Shown here: positions 23,919 through 33,730 of the stretch, piece by piece
How positions within the stretch are numbered: the stretch's first letter is position 1
Layout of the letters: the number at the start of each line of letters is the position of its first letter
DNA from: Acetobacterium sp.
GTDB taxonomy: Bacteria; Bacillota; Clostridia; Eubacteriales; Eubacteriaceae
Reading direction: 5' to 3'
NCBI GenBank assembly: GCA_028692885.1
Contig: JAQUWM010000007.1
Span: 1-64,000 of the forward strand
Length of the DNA: 64,000 nucleotides
Translations under genes and position numbers: made by a program
The notes under the pieces: model-generated
Seen by the model: only the letters and a program-made list of their open reading frames with translations
The model's database searches: none
Told to the model about the DNA's origin: nothing

Positions 23919-25684
23919 CAACTTACAATAATCTGTTTCAAGTACTTAATAACCATATCCGCAAAGCGGTTGATGTCCTTGATATAGGCAAAGTCCTTGC
24001 CGTAAATCAATTTTTCGGCCATCAGATCCTGTTCTTTGCCGGTAAAAACGCCCAGCACCATAATACCCTGCTGTCTGGCGAAGCGAACTTCCCGGGCGGT
24101 ATCGGAAATGGCCACCCGACCCCGGTAGGCTTCACTTAAATCATTGACCTGACCTTTACCCACCTTAATATCATTGGGCCGTCCGTCACTCAGCACGATC
24201 AGAATTTTGTTATCTTCCCGGCGTTTAATCAAATCTTCGCAGGTAGCCTTGATGGCCAAACCATCACGGTTGTTCCCGGAACAGTAATACTCAAAGATAT
24301 TATCATTGGCGGAAAGCGGTGATTCGTAATCCCGGAAGCGTTTGATCACAGTATAATCCAGAAAACTGGAAAAACCCAGAACCCGGTTAGGCAACCCCAA
24401 CTGAGTTAATGCCATCGCCAGGATATAAGCCTGAATCGCCACCTTAGACTGATTGCGCCGCTGGGAACCGCTGGAATCAATCAGGATATCGACCACAAAG
24501 CTACCCTTGTTATTATCAATATTCTTGACAAAGACTTTATTGTTGCTGCTGCGACCAATCCGCCACAGTTTGTTGGGAATCAGTTGACCAGCATCAGAGG
24601 GGATCGCGTCGACAATCTCTTCCTGAACTAGGGTACGGGACATGCTCTCCCTGAGCTTATTAATGTTTCTGCGGAATACCTTTTGATTAGCCCGATAAAC
24701 ATCAGTATTTTTAATCTGATGCCGCTGCACATATTTCTGCTGGAATTCATTTTTGCTGTCGCTACGGATCACTCCGTCGGTCATATGAATCCGACAATTA
24801 CCGTGTTCCCCTTTGCAGACCCGGTTCTGGAGTTTTTTGACATCACCTGTCTCTAAAAAAGAGTTGCCATAATAATAGGCCACTTTTTCATAGATTTTTT
24901 CGATATCCTCTTCCTGAACCCGCAAAACCCGATTATCATTGGAGCTGTTGAGGTTGGCCATATCCCCCTGGGATTCTCCCAGCAAGGCTTCGGCAATTTC
25001 TTCAATCGAGGCTTCAATATCCTGGTCTTCGGGATCTTCAAACATTTCTTCCAGCATAAAGTCCGAAAAATCGCCCCGGATATGGTTTTTATTATGCCCG
25101 GATTCATAGGCATCACCACCGTCACCTTCCACAAACAGCGGGAAATACTTCACATAAACATCTTCAATACCTTTAAGCAATTCGATGGTATCTTCCCGCT
25201 TCTGTAACGCCATTAAATCGTTGGCAATGCTCCGCGTCTCGGTATCGACCATCGGGGTCTTGCCGATTTTTTCGAGAATCATGGTATGGCGCACCTTTTC
25301 CAGCAGATCACTGGTATGCAGTTTGTAATAATTGCTGAGAATATCGTCATAAGCATTTTTGCGGATATCATAAACCCCGGGTCGTTCGGCAATAATCTTT
25401 TCTTCTACCACCACATCGCTGCCCATGGCAATTAAACTCAATAAAATATCTTTATTAAATCCGGCCCGATGACGGCTGATCACGTATTTTTTGACCGCGG
25501 GCCAATTGATATATTTTCGCCGGCCGCCAGCGGTGACAGCGTGATAAAGGGCGACATTTTTAGAAATAAAGCTCTTCTCACCGCTGTCCATATTTTCGTC
25601 ATAATCGCCGGAAACAGTCCACATCAGATTGGCAACCCGATTGTCAAATTCATAGTCTTCGTACATCCATTTGGCATCCTTCAA
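23918..25684 (-). CDS. VWA-domain protein (CobT/NorD-like)
   Basis: This 588-aa protein carries a C-terminal von Willebrand A domain (about 395-588) with the metal-site motif DILIDSSGS and the later LSDGRPND. The first 390 residues are helical and acidic, as in CobT/NorD/CoxE-type partners of MoxR ATPases. Such pairs act as metal-insertion or complex-remodelling chaperones. The start is a TTG at 25684 behind GGGAGGA. It follows the ATPase gene by 33 bases. The target protein is not evident from the neighbours. Confidence 0.88.
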   Translation of the reverse strand: MKDAKWMYEDYEFDNRVANLMWTVSGDYDENMDSGEKSFISKNVALYHAVTAGGRRKYINWPAVKKYVISRHRAGFNKDILLSLIAMGSDVVVEEKIIAERPGVYDIRKNAYDDILSNYYKLHTSDLLEKVRHTMILEKIGKTPMVDTETRSIANDLMALQKREDTIELLKGIEDVYVKYFPLFVEGDGGDAYESGHNKNHIRGDFSDFMLEEMFEDPEDQDIEASIEEIAEALLGESQGDMANLNSSNDNRVLRVQEEDIEKIYEKVAYYYGNSFLETGDVKKLQNRVCKGEHGNCRIHMTDGVIRSDSKNEFQQKYVQRHQIKNTDVYRANQKVFRRNINKLRESMSRTLVQEEIVDAIPSDAGQLIPNKLWRIGRSSNNKVFVKNIDNNKGSFVVDILIDSSGSQRRNQSKVAIQAYILAMALTQLGLPNRVLGFSSFLDYTVIKRFRDYESPLSANDNIFEYYCSGNNRDGLAIKATCEDLIKRREDNKILIVLSDGRPNDIKVGKGQVNDLSEAYRGRVAISDTAREVRFARQQGIMVLGVFTGKEQDLMAEKLIYGKDFAYIKDINRFADMVIKYLKQIIVS

Positions 25685-25717
25685 AGCGTTTTCCTCCCTT
25701 CTCTGGATTGTGGCACT

Positions 25718-26641
25718 TTAGCGGCTGGTAAAAACATCGGAGGCTTCCCAGCTTTCGCGGATCCGGGTTTTGATCACATCCAGGACAATTTCCTTTTCAA
25801 ACTGGTCAAAGGTTTTGCCAATGACGCCCATATCCACTGCCAGCATCGGTTTGAGTCCCCGGCGAATGGTTTTCAGGCTGCCGATAATCCCCCGCAGATC
25901 CACCGATTTGGTCGAAATTTCGGAGTTCTTGGATTTTTCCTGGAGATCCAGAAAGATCCCGGCAAACTGGGGCAGAATTTCAGGATTGGCATCCGGAAAA
26001 TATTCTTTTAAAATCAGCATCAAGGTGTCTTCTTCAATCTGAGGAATATCAATGGTCATAAAACGGGATACCAGGGCTTCGTTAAGCTCTTTGGTGCCGG
26101 CGTATTCATAGTTCATCGTGCCAATAAAACGAGTGGCGTCATGGAGCTTGATTTTTTCGTAGCCCGGCACATCGATGACTTTCCGGTAATCAAGCGCTGA
26201 ATGGAGTACCACCAGGGCATCATTTTTGGCCATATTTATTTCGTCAAAAACGCCAAAGCCGCCGTTGATGGCACACTCATACACGGATCCTCGCCGCAGC
26301 CGGACCTCATTATCAATAAAGGTATCGGTGCCAATCAGACTGGAGCTGTCGGTGTTGACATGGAAGGAAGTATTCCACTGAGGCCGGTTAAAGAGCTCGC
26401 AGATATTATCGGCCAAAACATTTTTCCCAGTCGCCTTGGGCCCGGAGAGCAGAATGTTCTCGCCCTCTAAAATAGCGGTGATGCACATCGACCAGATGTC
26501 CTTGCCATAAAAAACGGTTTCGGTACTGGGAACCCGATCCTGAAGACTCTCTTCCAATTTATAAAAATGTTTAAAATGTTTTATATCATCGAGCAGTTTC
26601 TCGCTGATTCCCTGTTTTAGTAATTCCTGTATTAATCTCAT
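25718..26641 (-). CDS. MoxR-type AAA+ ATPase (NorQ/CbbQ-like)
   Basis: This 307-aa ATPase has a Walker A-like LLSGPKATGKNVLADN, a Walker B GVFDEINMAKND, and the later segments FIGTMNYEY and LVSRFMTIDIP. Walker A ends GKN instead of the usual GKS/GKT, a change in the magnesium-coordinating position. The rest is canonical, so I would not call it inactive. It pairs with the VWA protein downstream. The ATG at 26641 has GAAAGGA upstream; 26642-26871 holds no gene. Confidence 0.88.
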   Translation of the reverse strand: MRLIQELLKQGISEKLLDDIKHFKHFYKLEESLQDRVPSTETVFYGKDIWSMCITAILEGENILLSGPKATGKNVLADNICELFNRPQWNTSFHVNTDSSSLIGTDTFIDNEVRLRRGSVYECAINGGFGVFDEINMAKNDALVVLHSALDYRKVIDVPGYEKIKLHDATRFIGTMNYEYAGTKELNEALVSRFMTIDIPQIEEDTLMLILKEYFPDANPEILPQFAGIFLDLQEKSKNSEISTKSVDLRGIIGSLKTIRRGLKPMLAVDMGVIGKTFDQFEKEIVLDVIKTRIRESWEASDVFTSR

Positions 26642-26871
26642 TAGTTTTTCCTTTCTGTCAATGCAAGGCATCGATTTTGTCAGTTTATTTAGAATGGTTT
26701 GAATATAACACAAAACCCAGTGGAATGGTTAGAAAAAAATGTAAAACTACAAAAATTTATTACTCTTTAAGACTTTCCTCAAAAGCTGATACTAATTCCT
26801 CTACCGGTAAATCACATTATTATTCATTCTTATGTGGTTGAAATCACAATTTTATATCGAATTCTGTAACT

Positions 26872-26904
26872 AAACAAAACAGGGTACCAAACCCTGTTTT
26901 GTTT
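26872..26904 (-). terminator. intrinsic terminator of the B12-controlled operon
   Basis: A perfect 14-bp stem (AAACAAAACAGGGT with ACCCTGTTTTGTTT) with a 5-base loop lies two bases before the stop of the LpdD-like gene. It ends the operon that starts near 36450. Confidence 0.85.
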
Positions 26905-26906
26905 TA

Positions 26907-27269
26907 TCATTTTTTCTGATCGATCTTTTCCCCGATGACTTTTAAAATTCGAACCATCCCCATATCTGCATTCGCTACGACCACAGCAATTTCTGCCCGG
27001 GTTATCCCGTCCAGATGAAATCCAGCCACCACCGTGCAGATACAAGAAAAGGTTTGTGAAATCTTTTTAGCCAGCGGAATCGCCAGGGCATCATCTTTAT
27101 GAGACTGTGGCGTGTAACTGCAAAGCCGGCCATCATCGCCAATGGCAGTGCAGCCAATATGGGCATCGCCGCCGGTGAGCAAAATCAGCCAGTCATTGCC
27201 GACGGGGATGATCTCATAATGAAGCGCCGTTGGCCCGGTACCCTGGGTCAGTTTGATGCGCTCACTCAT
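26907..27269 (-). CDS. LpdD-like prenyl-FMN decarboxylase accessory protein
   Basis: This 120-aa protein resembles LpdD/the small D subunit of UbiD-type decarboxylase loci, thought to help deliver or mature prenylated FMN. Visible segments are LLTGGDAHIGCTAIG, TPQSHKDDALAIPLAKK and DGITRAEIAVVVANADMGM. Its gene overlaps the end of the ubiX-like gene by 8 bases, so the two are coupled. The assignment rests on length, motifs and context. Confidence 0.7.
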   Translation of the reverse strand: MSERIKLTQGTGPTALHYEIIPVGNDWLILLTGGDAHIGCTAIGDDGRLCSYTPQSHKDDALAIPLAKKISQTFSCICTVVAGFHLDGITRAEIAVVVANADMGMVRILKVIGEKIDQKK

Positions 27270-27831
27270 GGTCGTCCTGATGACCCCAGCGGGTAAACAA
27301 ATTGTGGGAAATCCTCAGCATATCGAAGACCTTGCCGACGCTCTGGTTAATCACATCATCAATGGATTGGGGTTTGTGGTAAAAGCCCGGCATCGGTGGC
27401 AGAATAATGCCACCGGCCTCGGTTACCGCGGTCATATTGCGCAGATGAATCAGGGTCAGCGGCGTTTCCCGGACCATCAAAATCAGCGGTTTGCGTTCCT
27501 TCAAGGCCACATCGCCGATCCGGACGATCAGATTATCGCTGAAACCGTTGGCAATCCCGGCCAGGGTCTTCATACTGCAAGGGGCAATCACGGTGGCGTC
27601 GATGCCATAAGAACCGCTGGATACGGCCGCCGCCATATCCCGGCTGTCGTAGATGCAGTCGGCCAGTGACAGTACGTAATCCTCGGTATAACTGGTTTCC
27701 AGGCCAATGGTTTTGCTGCCCCATTCACTTAAGACAAGTGAGACATGGTGTTCAGTCGCTTTTAAGGCTTCCAGCAGCCGGATGCCGTAAACAACACCGG
27801 ATGCGCCGGTAATTCCCACTGCAATTTTCAT
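27262..27831 (-). CDS. ubiX: UbiX-like flavin prenyltransferase
   Basis: This 189-aa enzyme joins dimethylallyl phosphate to reduced FMN to make prenyl-FMN, the cofactor of UbiD enzymes. It has the N-terminal GITGASGVVYGIRLLEAL, the flavin-site IAPCSMKTLAGIANG, then DNLIVRIGDVALKERKPLI and the RETPLTLIHLRNM motif. The start ATG overlaps the stop of hyuB by one base. The presence of ubiD in the same unit gives it a clear client. Confidence 0.93.
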   Translation of the reverse strand: MKIAVGITGASGVVYGIRLLEALKATEHHVSLVLSEWGSKTIGLETSYTEDYVLSLADCIYDSRDMAAAVSSGSYGIDATVIAPCSMKTLAGIANGFSDNLIVRIGDVALKERKPLILMVRETPLTLIHLRNMTAVTEAGGIILPPMPGFYHKPQSIDDVINQSVGKVFDMLRISHNLFTRWGHQDDHE

Positions 27832-29558
27832 TAAGTTTTTCTCCGTTTTTCTGTTTTCTCAAAATCGATGCCGGTTTCATTGATGATGACCCCGTAAACA
27901 CTCGCTGCCGTTTCTTTAGAAATAATCTCGTCTTGCACATCGTCATAAACTTTTTGCGGGGACCGTTTGTGCGGGTCGCCCCAGCCGCCGCCGCTGCTGG
28001 TGTTCAGATAAATCCGATCACCCTTGACGGCATGGCGGGGCGCTTCCTTGCTTTCCATGATGATTTCCTCGCCGTCATGAACAAAGACGCTGCGGTTCAG
28101 GCTGCCCGGATGACCGCCCCGGAGTCCGTAGGGGGCAAATTTAATGCCGTCGCCAAAATTGACTACATCGCCTTTTTCGGCGGTGATCTCAAAGGCATAC
28201 TTCATGCCGCAGCCACCCCGGTACTCGCCGGCACCGGCGGTGTCATTATCCATCTCATGATGCAGAGTCAGATGCGGGTACTGGACCTCGTTAGACTCGA
28301 TATTGGGGGCCTTGACCCCGCCGAAGTTCGATAAGGTCGCCATATAGGGTTTGCCGTCGTGGCCGGCCATGGCCCCGCCGCTACCCAGTGAACAGAAGGA
28401 AAAGCCGACGTAGTAGCGATCATTGCGGGGATCGACACCATAAAAAGATGGTCCCAGATAACGATGATAGCCGGCCGATACCCGGCCTGACTGGGCCTGA
28501 TCCAGGGCTTTAAAAATCGTTCCGATGATTTCACTGGCCGGGGTCAGGGTACACAGCGTCATTGGCGCCGGGAGCCTGGGATTGACCAGCGAACCCTCGG
28601 GCAGATTGACCTCAATGCAGCGAAAGGCACCGCTGTTCCGGGGAATGTCTTTGCCCAGAAACCATAAGGCCGCGATACCAGAAGCGCAGGTGGCCGTCAC
28701 CACCGAGGTGTTGATAAAGCCTTTGACCTGGGCGTCGGTGCCGGTAAAATCGACCAGCATCCGGTCTCCGTTGATGGTCACCGCCACGGCGATTTTGACC
28801 GGTTCGGTTTGAAAACCGTCATCATCAATATAATCAACGGCGGTGTAGGTGCCGTCCGGCGTAGCGGCAATACGCTGACGGGTCAGCGTTTCGGTCTGAA
28901 TCAATGACTCTGTCACCGCTTTCTTGACGGTGGCCACCGAGTAGGTGCCTAACATCTCTTTGATCCGTCGGGCGGCCAGTCGGTTGGAACCGATCTGGGC
29001 CAGAAAGTCGCTGGTGAGCATGTCCGGATTTCGGGTATTCAGGCGGATCAGTTCCAGCACGTCGGTAATCATTTCGTTGTTTTTCATCAGTCGGGTCGGT
29101 GGAATCCGCAGCCCTTCCTGAAAGATCTCCGTCGCTTTGGGGTTATAACTGCCGGCGGTGGAACCGCCGATGTCGCCATGATGGGCCCGGCTGACACAGA
29201 AAAACAACAGCTCATCCTGATAAAACACTGGGGTGATGATACCGATATCCGGCAGATGATTGCCGCCGTCATAGGGATCGTTGATGATAAAAACATCGCC
29301 GTCGGCGATGGCTCCGCCGAATTTCCTCAGTACCGCTTTGACACTGAAAGACCCGGCGGTAGCAAGGATTGGAATGCCGCTAAGTTGGGAGACCAGCTCC
29401 CCGGCCGCGTCGCAGATACAGCATGCGAAATCACAGGCTTCAGCAAAAATCGGGGAATGGGCCGAACGCTCCAGGGCGATCCCCATTTCACTGGTGATGC
29501 TGTCGAGCCGGTTCATAATGACGGTGCGGTTAATAATATCGTCAGTTCGTTGATTCAT
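27831..29558 (-). CDS. hyuB: hydantoinase B / oxoprolinase-family subunit
   Basis: This 575-aa protein belongs to the HyuB family, which also includes the partner subunits of acetone and acetophenone carboxylases and of N-methylhydantoinase. Typical segments are EMGIALERSAHSPIFAEA, FIINDPYDGGNHLPDIG and HHGDIGGSTAGS, and the C-terminal TSSGGGWGDP. HyuB works with HyuA, encoded directly upstream with a 17-base overlap. The ATG at 29558 has GGAGG. The substrate (hydantoin, oxoproline-like ring or a carboxylation substrate) cannot be told from the sequence. Confidence 0.9.
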   Translation of the reverse strand: MNQRTDDIINRTVIMNRLDSITSEMGIALERSAHSPIFAEACDFACCICDAAGELVSQLSGIPILATAGSFSVKAVLRKFGGAIADGDVFIINDPYDGGNHLPDIGIITPVFYQDELLFFCVSRAHHGDIGGSTAGSYNPKATEIFQEGLRIPPTRLMKNNEMITDVLELIRLNTRNPDMLTSDFLAQIGSNRLAARRIKEMLGTYSVATVKKAVTESLIQTETLTRQRIAATPDGTYTAVDYIDDDGFQTEPVKIAVAVTINGDRMLVDFTGTDAQVKGFINTSVVTATCASGIAALWFLGKDIPRNSGAFRCIEVNLPEGSLVNPRLPAPMTLCTLTPASEIIGTIFKALDQAQSGRVSAGYHRYLGPSFYGVDPRNDRYYVGFSFCSLGSGGAMAGHDGKPYMATLSNFGGVKAPNIESNEVQYPHLTLHHEMDNDTAGAGEYRGGCGMKYAFEITAEKGDVVNFGDGIKFAPYGLRGGHPGSLNRSVFVHDGEEIIMESKEAPRHAVKGDRIYLNTSSGGGWGDPHKRSPQKVYDDVQDEIISKETAASVYGVIINETGIDFEKTEKRRKT

Positions 29559-31617
29559 GGGTCGCCTCCTTTCTGAGCGCGAAGATGCCTTCATCCTCCA
29601 AAATACAATAACAGCCGGTGGGCACGATCAGCGTCGTATAAACAAAATCGATCAACGCCGGGCCGTTAATGCGTCCCGTTAAATCGCCTTCCCGGTAAAC
29701 CGGGACAGCTATCTCGCCGTGACTGTTAAAGACTTCCCCGGCAACCATTTTCGTTGTCACACCGGTTATTGCTGTTGTGGTAGGGAATAAAATATGCTCC
29801 TGATCGCATTCGGAACAGGCCAGATGCAGATCGATAATTTCCCAATCCTTGGCTTCGGCATATTCATAAATGGCTTCATGGGTGTGGTAGAAGGCTTGCT
29901 CCACATCAACAATACTTTCAGGACTAAATTCGCCCCGGGTCCAGGGTACCGAAATTTCGTGGTGCTGGCTGACGTAGCGCATTTCCAGCATCAGATCAAA
30001 GCGCTGGTGACTTTTCGCTACCCCCAACCGTTCCAGTTGAGCTGCCCCTTCGGCTTTCATAGCCGCAACCATGGCGTTTAAGCGCTTGGCATCCCATTGT
30101 CTTTTTTCCATTAAAATGCTCTGGTTGATGTCATAACGGCAGGCGGCTCCCAGCATCCCCCAGGAACAGAAGACTGGCCCCTGTACCGGTATCAGGGCTT
30201 CCGGCATTTGCAGGGATTCCATAATCCGGGCCGCAAACAGACCAAAGGCGCCGCCGGCACTGATTAAGCTATAAATCCGCGGGTCATTTCCTTTTTGAGT
30301 CGTCACCAGCCGCAGAGCATCGGCCATCATTTCGGCGGTGATGCTGTAGATAATCCGGGCGGCATCGGTGACTGAAAGATTTAAGGGGTCGGCCACCTTT
30401 TCTTTAATCGCTTTAACCGCCTGATCCAGCGACAGCGGCAGCTTGCCGCCAAGGAAATTGTCGCCATTGATCAGTCCCAGCACCAGCAGGGCATCGGTAA
30501 CGGTGGGATTCTCGCCACCCTGATTATAGCAGGCCGGGCCAGGAATCGAACCGGCGGAATCCGGACCAATCAGCACCCGTCCGCCAGCTTCCACATGGGC
30601 AATACTGCCGCCGCCGGCGCCGATGGAGCGGATATCGATCATCGGTATGCTCAGCGGATAGCCATCCAGTTCGGTTTGGGGTACCAATTGATTGACACCG
30701 CCGCTGACCACATGGAGGTCAAAGCTGGTTCCGCCCATATCTGCCAATACGGTGTGGGTACGGCCCAGGGTTTTACCCAGGGATTCATTGCCCACAGCAC
30801 CGCCGGCCGGCCCGGATAACAGGGTTTGTATCCCAAAGCTTTCCAGAGCTTGTGAATCGCTGAGTCCACCGCTGTTCTTCATAATATGAACCGGCTTATC
30901 CCAGCCAAAAGCAGCCAGTTCTTTTTTGACCTGCTTCAAATAGTCGGCCAGCACCGGGGTGCAATAGGCGTTGATCACCGTCGTCGTGGTCCGCTCGTAT
31001 TCCCGGATGCGGGGCGAGACTTCTGAGGATAGCGACACAAACACATCAGGCAGTTCCGCTCTGATGATCTCAGCCGTCCGCTTTTCATGGTCCGGATTGA
31101 GAAATGAAAACAGATAACAAACAGCGATGGCTTTTACCTCCGCTTCCCGACATTTCTGACAGGCGGCTCGAACGGCGGCTTCATTAAGGGGTTTGATCAC
31201 CGCTCCCTGATAGTCCATTCGCTGTTCAATCCCCAGTCGCAGCCGTCGGGGCACCAGCACCATCGGGTTTTCAATCGCCAGATCCCATTGATTGGCCAGC
31301 TGCGCCCGGCGAATTTCCAGGGCATCCCGAAATCCTTCCGTCGTAAACAAGGCGGTTTTAACACCTTTTTTCTCCAGCAGGGCATTGAGGGCCAGAGTCG
31401 TCCCCAGGGATATTTTCTCAGTCTGAGCCAATAACTGTTCCAGGTCGGTTCCCCAGACCACCGCCAGTTCTTTGAGTCCGGCCAGAATACCCTGGGCCGG
31501 ATGGTCGTGATTGGTGGGATTTTTCAGGGCAATCCGCTGTTCAGCCTGATCTCCGATACAGCCCACCGACGTGTAGTCGGTAAAGGTACCACCGGTGTCA
31601 ATCGCAATTTTTATCAT
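29542..31617 (-). CDS. hyuA: hydantoinase A / oxoprolinase-family ATPase subunit
   Basis: This 691-aa protein has the acetate/sugar-kinase-like ATP fold of HyuA. The N-terminal phosphate loop is AIDTGGTFTDYT. DMGGTSFDLHVV (about residue 280) and IGAGGGSIAHV follow, with a C-terminal beta domain. With HyuB it would form an ATP-dependent ring-opening enzyme or a carboxylase. The ATG at 31617 has GAAGG; the frame extends far upstream into ubiD without a start signal. It follows ubiD by 13 bases. Confidence 0.9.
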   Translation of the reverse strand: MIKIAIDTGGTFTDYTSVGCIGDQAEQRIALKNPTNHDHPAQGILAGLKELAVVWGTDLEQLLAQTEKISLGTTLALNALLEKKGVKTALFTTEGFRDALEIRRAQLANQWDLAIENPMVLVPRRLRLGIEQRMDYQGAVIKPLNEAAVRAACQKCREAEVKAIAVCYLFSFLNPDHEKRTAEIIRAELPDVFVSLSSEVSPRIREYERTTTTVINAYCTPVLADYLKQVKKELAAFGWDKPVHIMKNSGGLSDSQALESFGIQTLLSGPAGGAVGNESLGKTLGRTHTVLADMGGTSFDLHVVSGGVNQLVPQTELDGYPLSIPMIDIRSIGAGGGSIAHVEAGGRVLIGPDSAGSIPGPACYNQGGENPTVTDALLVLGLINGDNFLGGKLPLSLDQAVKAIKEKVADPLNLSVTDAARIIYSITAEMMADALRLVTTQKGNDPRIYSLISAGGAFGLFAARIMESLQMPEALIPVQGPVFCSWGMLGAACRYDINQSILMEKRQWDAKRLNAMVAAMKAEGAAQLERLGVAKSHQRFDLMLEMRYVSQHHEISVPWTRGEFSPESIVDVEQAFYHTHEAIYEYAEAKDWEIIDLHLACSECDQEHILFPTTTAITGVTTKMVAGEVFNSHGEIAVPVYREGDLTGRINGPALIDFVYTTLIVPTGCYCILEDEGIFALRKEATHESTN

Positions 31618-31630
31618 CTTTGACCTTCTT

Positions 31631-32992
31631 CTATTTGACGTATTTAAACAATCGCTTGATATCGTTAATAACATTTTCGTCGATGTCGATTTTTGGTGAG
31701 TAACCGCTGAGGGGTTTGGTGGCGTCGATGCCCATTTTGGCCGTAAGGCCATCGTCACCAGTGGAAGGGTCCAGGGTTTCGCCCATCATATTCGGGAAGA
31801 TCATCACGCCCTTGTCAGCCTGAAGCCGGGTGGCCATGGCCCACAGTACTTCCTGTTCGTTGAAGACGTCCACATCCTCATCCACGACAATCACCATTTT
31901 GATATGATGATCCATGCCCAAGGCGGTTAAAATAACCTGTTGCGCCTGGCCTTCGGCGGTTTTCTTCATCGACACATAGCAGTGGAAAATGCCGCAGGAG
32001 GATAAGGGCGAATGAACGGCCTTGATGTTGGGCAGATTCTGTTTTAAAAACTTGGTGATATCCCCTTCCCGCTGAATTGAAACAATGGTAATGTGCTCAC
32101 TGCTCATCGCCGGGGTAATATCGTGGAAAATCGGTTTTTCCCGGTAGCGGATGGCATTGACCTGGAAGACATTTTCGGTGCTGCGGAAGCAGGCGTAATT
32201 GGTATATTCAGCAAAAGGTCCTTCCGGTTCCCGGACATTGCAGAGGACTTCCCCTTCCAGCACAATTTCAGCATAGGTGGGTACATTCAGGTCAATGGTG
32301 GCACAAGGGGATACTTCCAGCGGTTCTCCGAATAATCCGCCGATGGCACCGTATTTTCCCAGATGATAGGGAACAGAGGCTTGCGATCCCAAGGCAATAT
32401 TGGGATGAACGCCGATACAGATGGCGGCTTTCATGTTTTCGCCTCGTTCCTCACTCTTTCTGAAAAATTCCCACATCCGCTGACGGGAATGGAAGGAAAT
32501 CCCCAGCTTGTTTTTTCCTTTCAGTTGTAGCCGATGAAAACCTAGCGTTTCACAGCCAGTTTCCGGATCTTTGGCCACGGTCAGGCCGGAGGTAATATAG
32601 GGGCCGGCATCAATAGGAAAATGGGTAATGATCGGCAGCTTGGTTAAATCAACGTCATCACCGGTAATCAAATGGGCATTACAGGGTGGGTTCTCGACCA
32701 CCTTAACATCATCAAAACGGTTTTTAATCCGTTCGGCAAACTCAAACGACAGGTCTTCGGTTTTAACGCCCATGGCTCTGGCAAACCGATCTTTGGTTCC
32801 GAGAATGTTGGTCACCACCGGAATATCCCCCCCGTCTACCTGATCAAACCACATTACCGGATATTTTCGCTGTTTTTCCAGCTCCATCATTAAGGTGCTG
32901 ATTTCATATTCCCGCTTAACGGGTTCTGTCACATGACAGATTTCCCCATCTTTATCCAATTGTTCTAAAAACACCCGTAAATCCTGACTCAT
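31631..32992 (-). CDS. ubiD: UbiD-family prenyl-FMN decarboxylase
   Basis: This 453-aa protein belongs to the UbiD family of reversible (de)carboxylases that use prenyl-FMN. It has the conserved EPEGPFAEYTNY catalytic segment (about residue 280), an upstream HRLQLKGKNKLGI, and the metal/flavin region around IHPNIALG-type residues. Clients in this family include aromatic and unsaturated acids. The ATG at 32992 has AAGGAG. It comes after a hairpin-bearing spacer of 126 bases behind the ECF S gene, on the same strand. Here it sits with hyuAB, ubiX and an LpdD-like gene under a cobalamin riboswitch. Confidence 0.93.
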   Translation of the reverse strand: MSQDLRVFLEQLDKDGEICHVTEPVKREYEISTLMMELEKQRKYPVMWFDQVDGGDIPVVTNILGTKDRFARAMGVKTEDLSFEFAERIKNRFDDVKVVENPPCNAHLITGDDVDLTKLPIITHFPIDAGPYITSGLTVAKDPETGCETLGFHRLQLKGKNKLGISFHSRQRMWEFFRKSEERGENMKAAICIGVHPNIALGSQASVPYHLGKYGAIGGLFGEPLEVSPCATIDLNVPTYAEIVLEGEVLCNVREPEGPFAEYTNYACFRSTENVFQVNAIRYREKPIFHDITPAMSSEHITIVSIQREGDITKFLKQNLPNIKAVHSPLSSCGIFHCYVSMKKTAEGQAQQVILTALGMDHHIKMVIVVDEDVDVFNEQEVLWAMATRLQADKGVMIFPNMMGETLDPSTGDDGLTAKMGIDATKPLSGYSPKIDIDENVINDIKRLFKYVK

Positions 32993-33047
32993 ATTCGAAT
33001 TCTCCTTAATTGTGATCTCATTGACTACTTGTAAAACTAGAAATTGC

Positions 33048-33079
33048 TTTGGCACCTGTTTTGCAAAACAGATACCAAA
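33048..33079 (-). repeat. intercistronic hairpin between the S gene and ubiD
   Basis: An inverted repeat of about 15 bp (TTTGGTATCTGTTTT with AAAACAGGTGCCAAA, G-U pairs) occupies the spacer. On the minus strand no clean T run follows, so it is more likely a processing, stabilising or weak attenuating element than a full terminator. Confidence 0.55.
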
Positions 33080-33118
33080 GCACTTGATTTTTCTTTATTT
33101 TGTTTTAGACTTTTAGAC

Positions 33119-33676
33119 TTATTTTACCATACCTGATTTCATTAATGCATCATAAACTTTCTTTTCTGCCAATATTGCCAATGGCCAGGTTACCGAAATG
33201 GTAATCAGACTGGCGATAATCGCAACATTTACCGGTAGACTCAGAATGACAACCAGACCAACCCCGACAATGGCATTTCCTAAGACACACACGCCACCCT
33301 GAGCTAAAATGTGGTGGGTCCATTTGGTCATGTCACATTTTGCCGCGACAAATGATACCCAGATCGAAGCGATCCCGTTAGCAAAGATAAACGCTGGCCA
33401 CAGTGGCGTATACATAATTGAAATCAAGGCTTCCACCTCGGCGGCAATCAGACCGCCGGGCTGTCTGTAAAGCAGCGTCAGAATCCCGGTAAAAAAGGCC
33501 CAGACGGTTCCATTAATCAGCAGCATCCCTGCTTTTCCCCAGGGCAGCATATTATCAATCTGGCCGGTAATCTGGCAGGCGATAACAAAGACGATCCCCA
33601 TGACGACGGCACCAATTAAAGATTTGGTGTCAGTTTTAAAAATACTTCTTTTTCCAATTGCTTGTTCGTTTTGCAT
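33119..33676 (-). CDS. ECF transporter substrate-binding (S) component
   Basis: This 185-aa membrane protein has about five or six hydrophobic segments (for example VVMGIVFVIACQITGQ and VIASLITISVTWPLAIL in outline) and a short acidic start, as in ECF S components. It lies after genes for a T component and a fused double ATPase, making a complete dedicated transporter. The cobalamin riboswitch upstream suggests a corrinoid, a corrinoid precursor or something needed when cobalamin is short. A YkoE- or CbrT-like placement is possible but unproven. Confidence 0.82.
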   Translation of the reverse strand: MQNEQAIGKRSIFKTDTKSLIGAVVMGIVFVIACQITGQIDNMLPWGKAGMLLINGTVWAFFTGILTLLYRQPGGLIAAEVEALISIMYTPLWPAFIFANGIASIWVSFVAAKCDMTKWTHHILAQGGVCVLGNAIVGVGLVVILSLPVNVAIIASLITISVTWPLAILAEKKVYDALMKSGMVK

Positions 33677-33730
33677 TTTATGCTCCTTTTTTTGTATAGA
33701 TTATTTTTTATTTACACAGTTTTTCAACTG

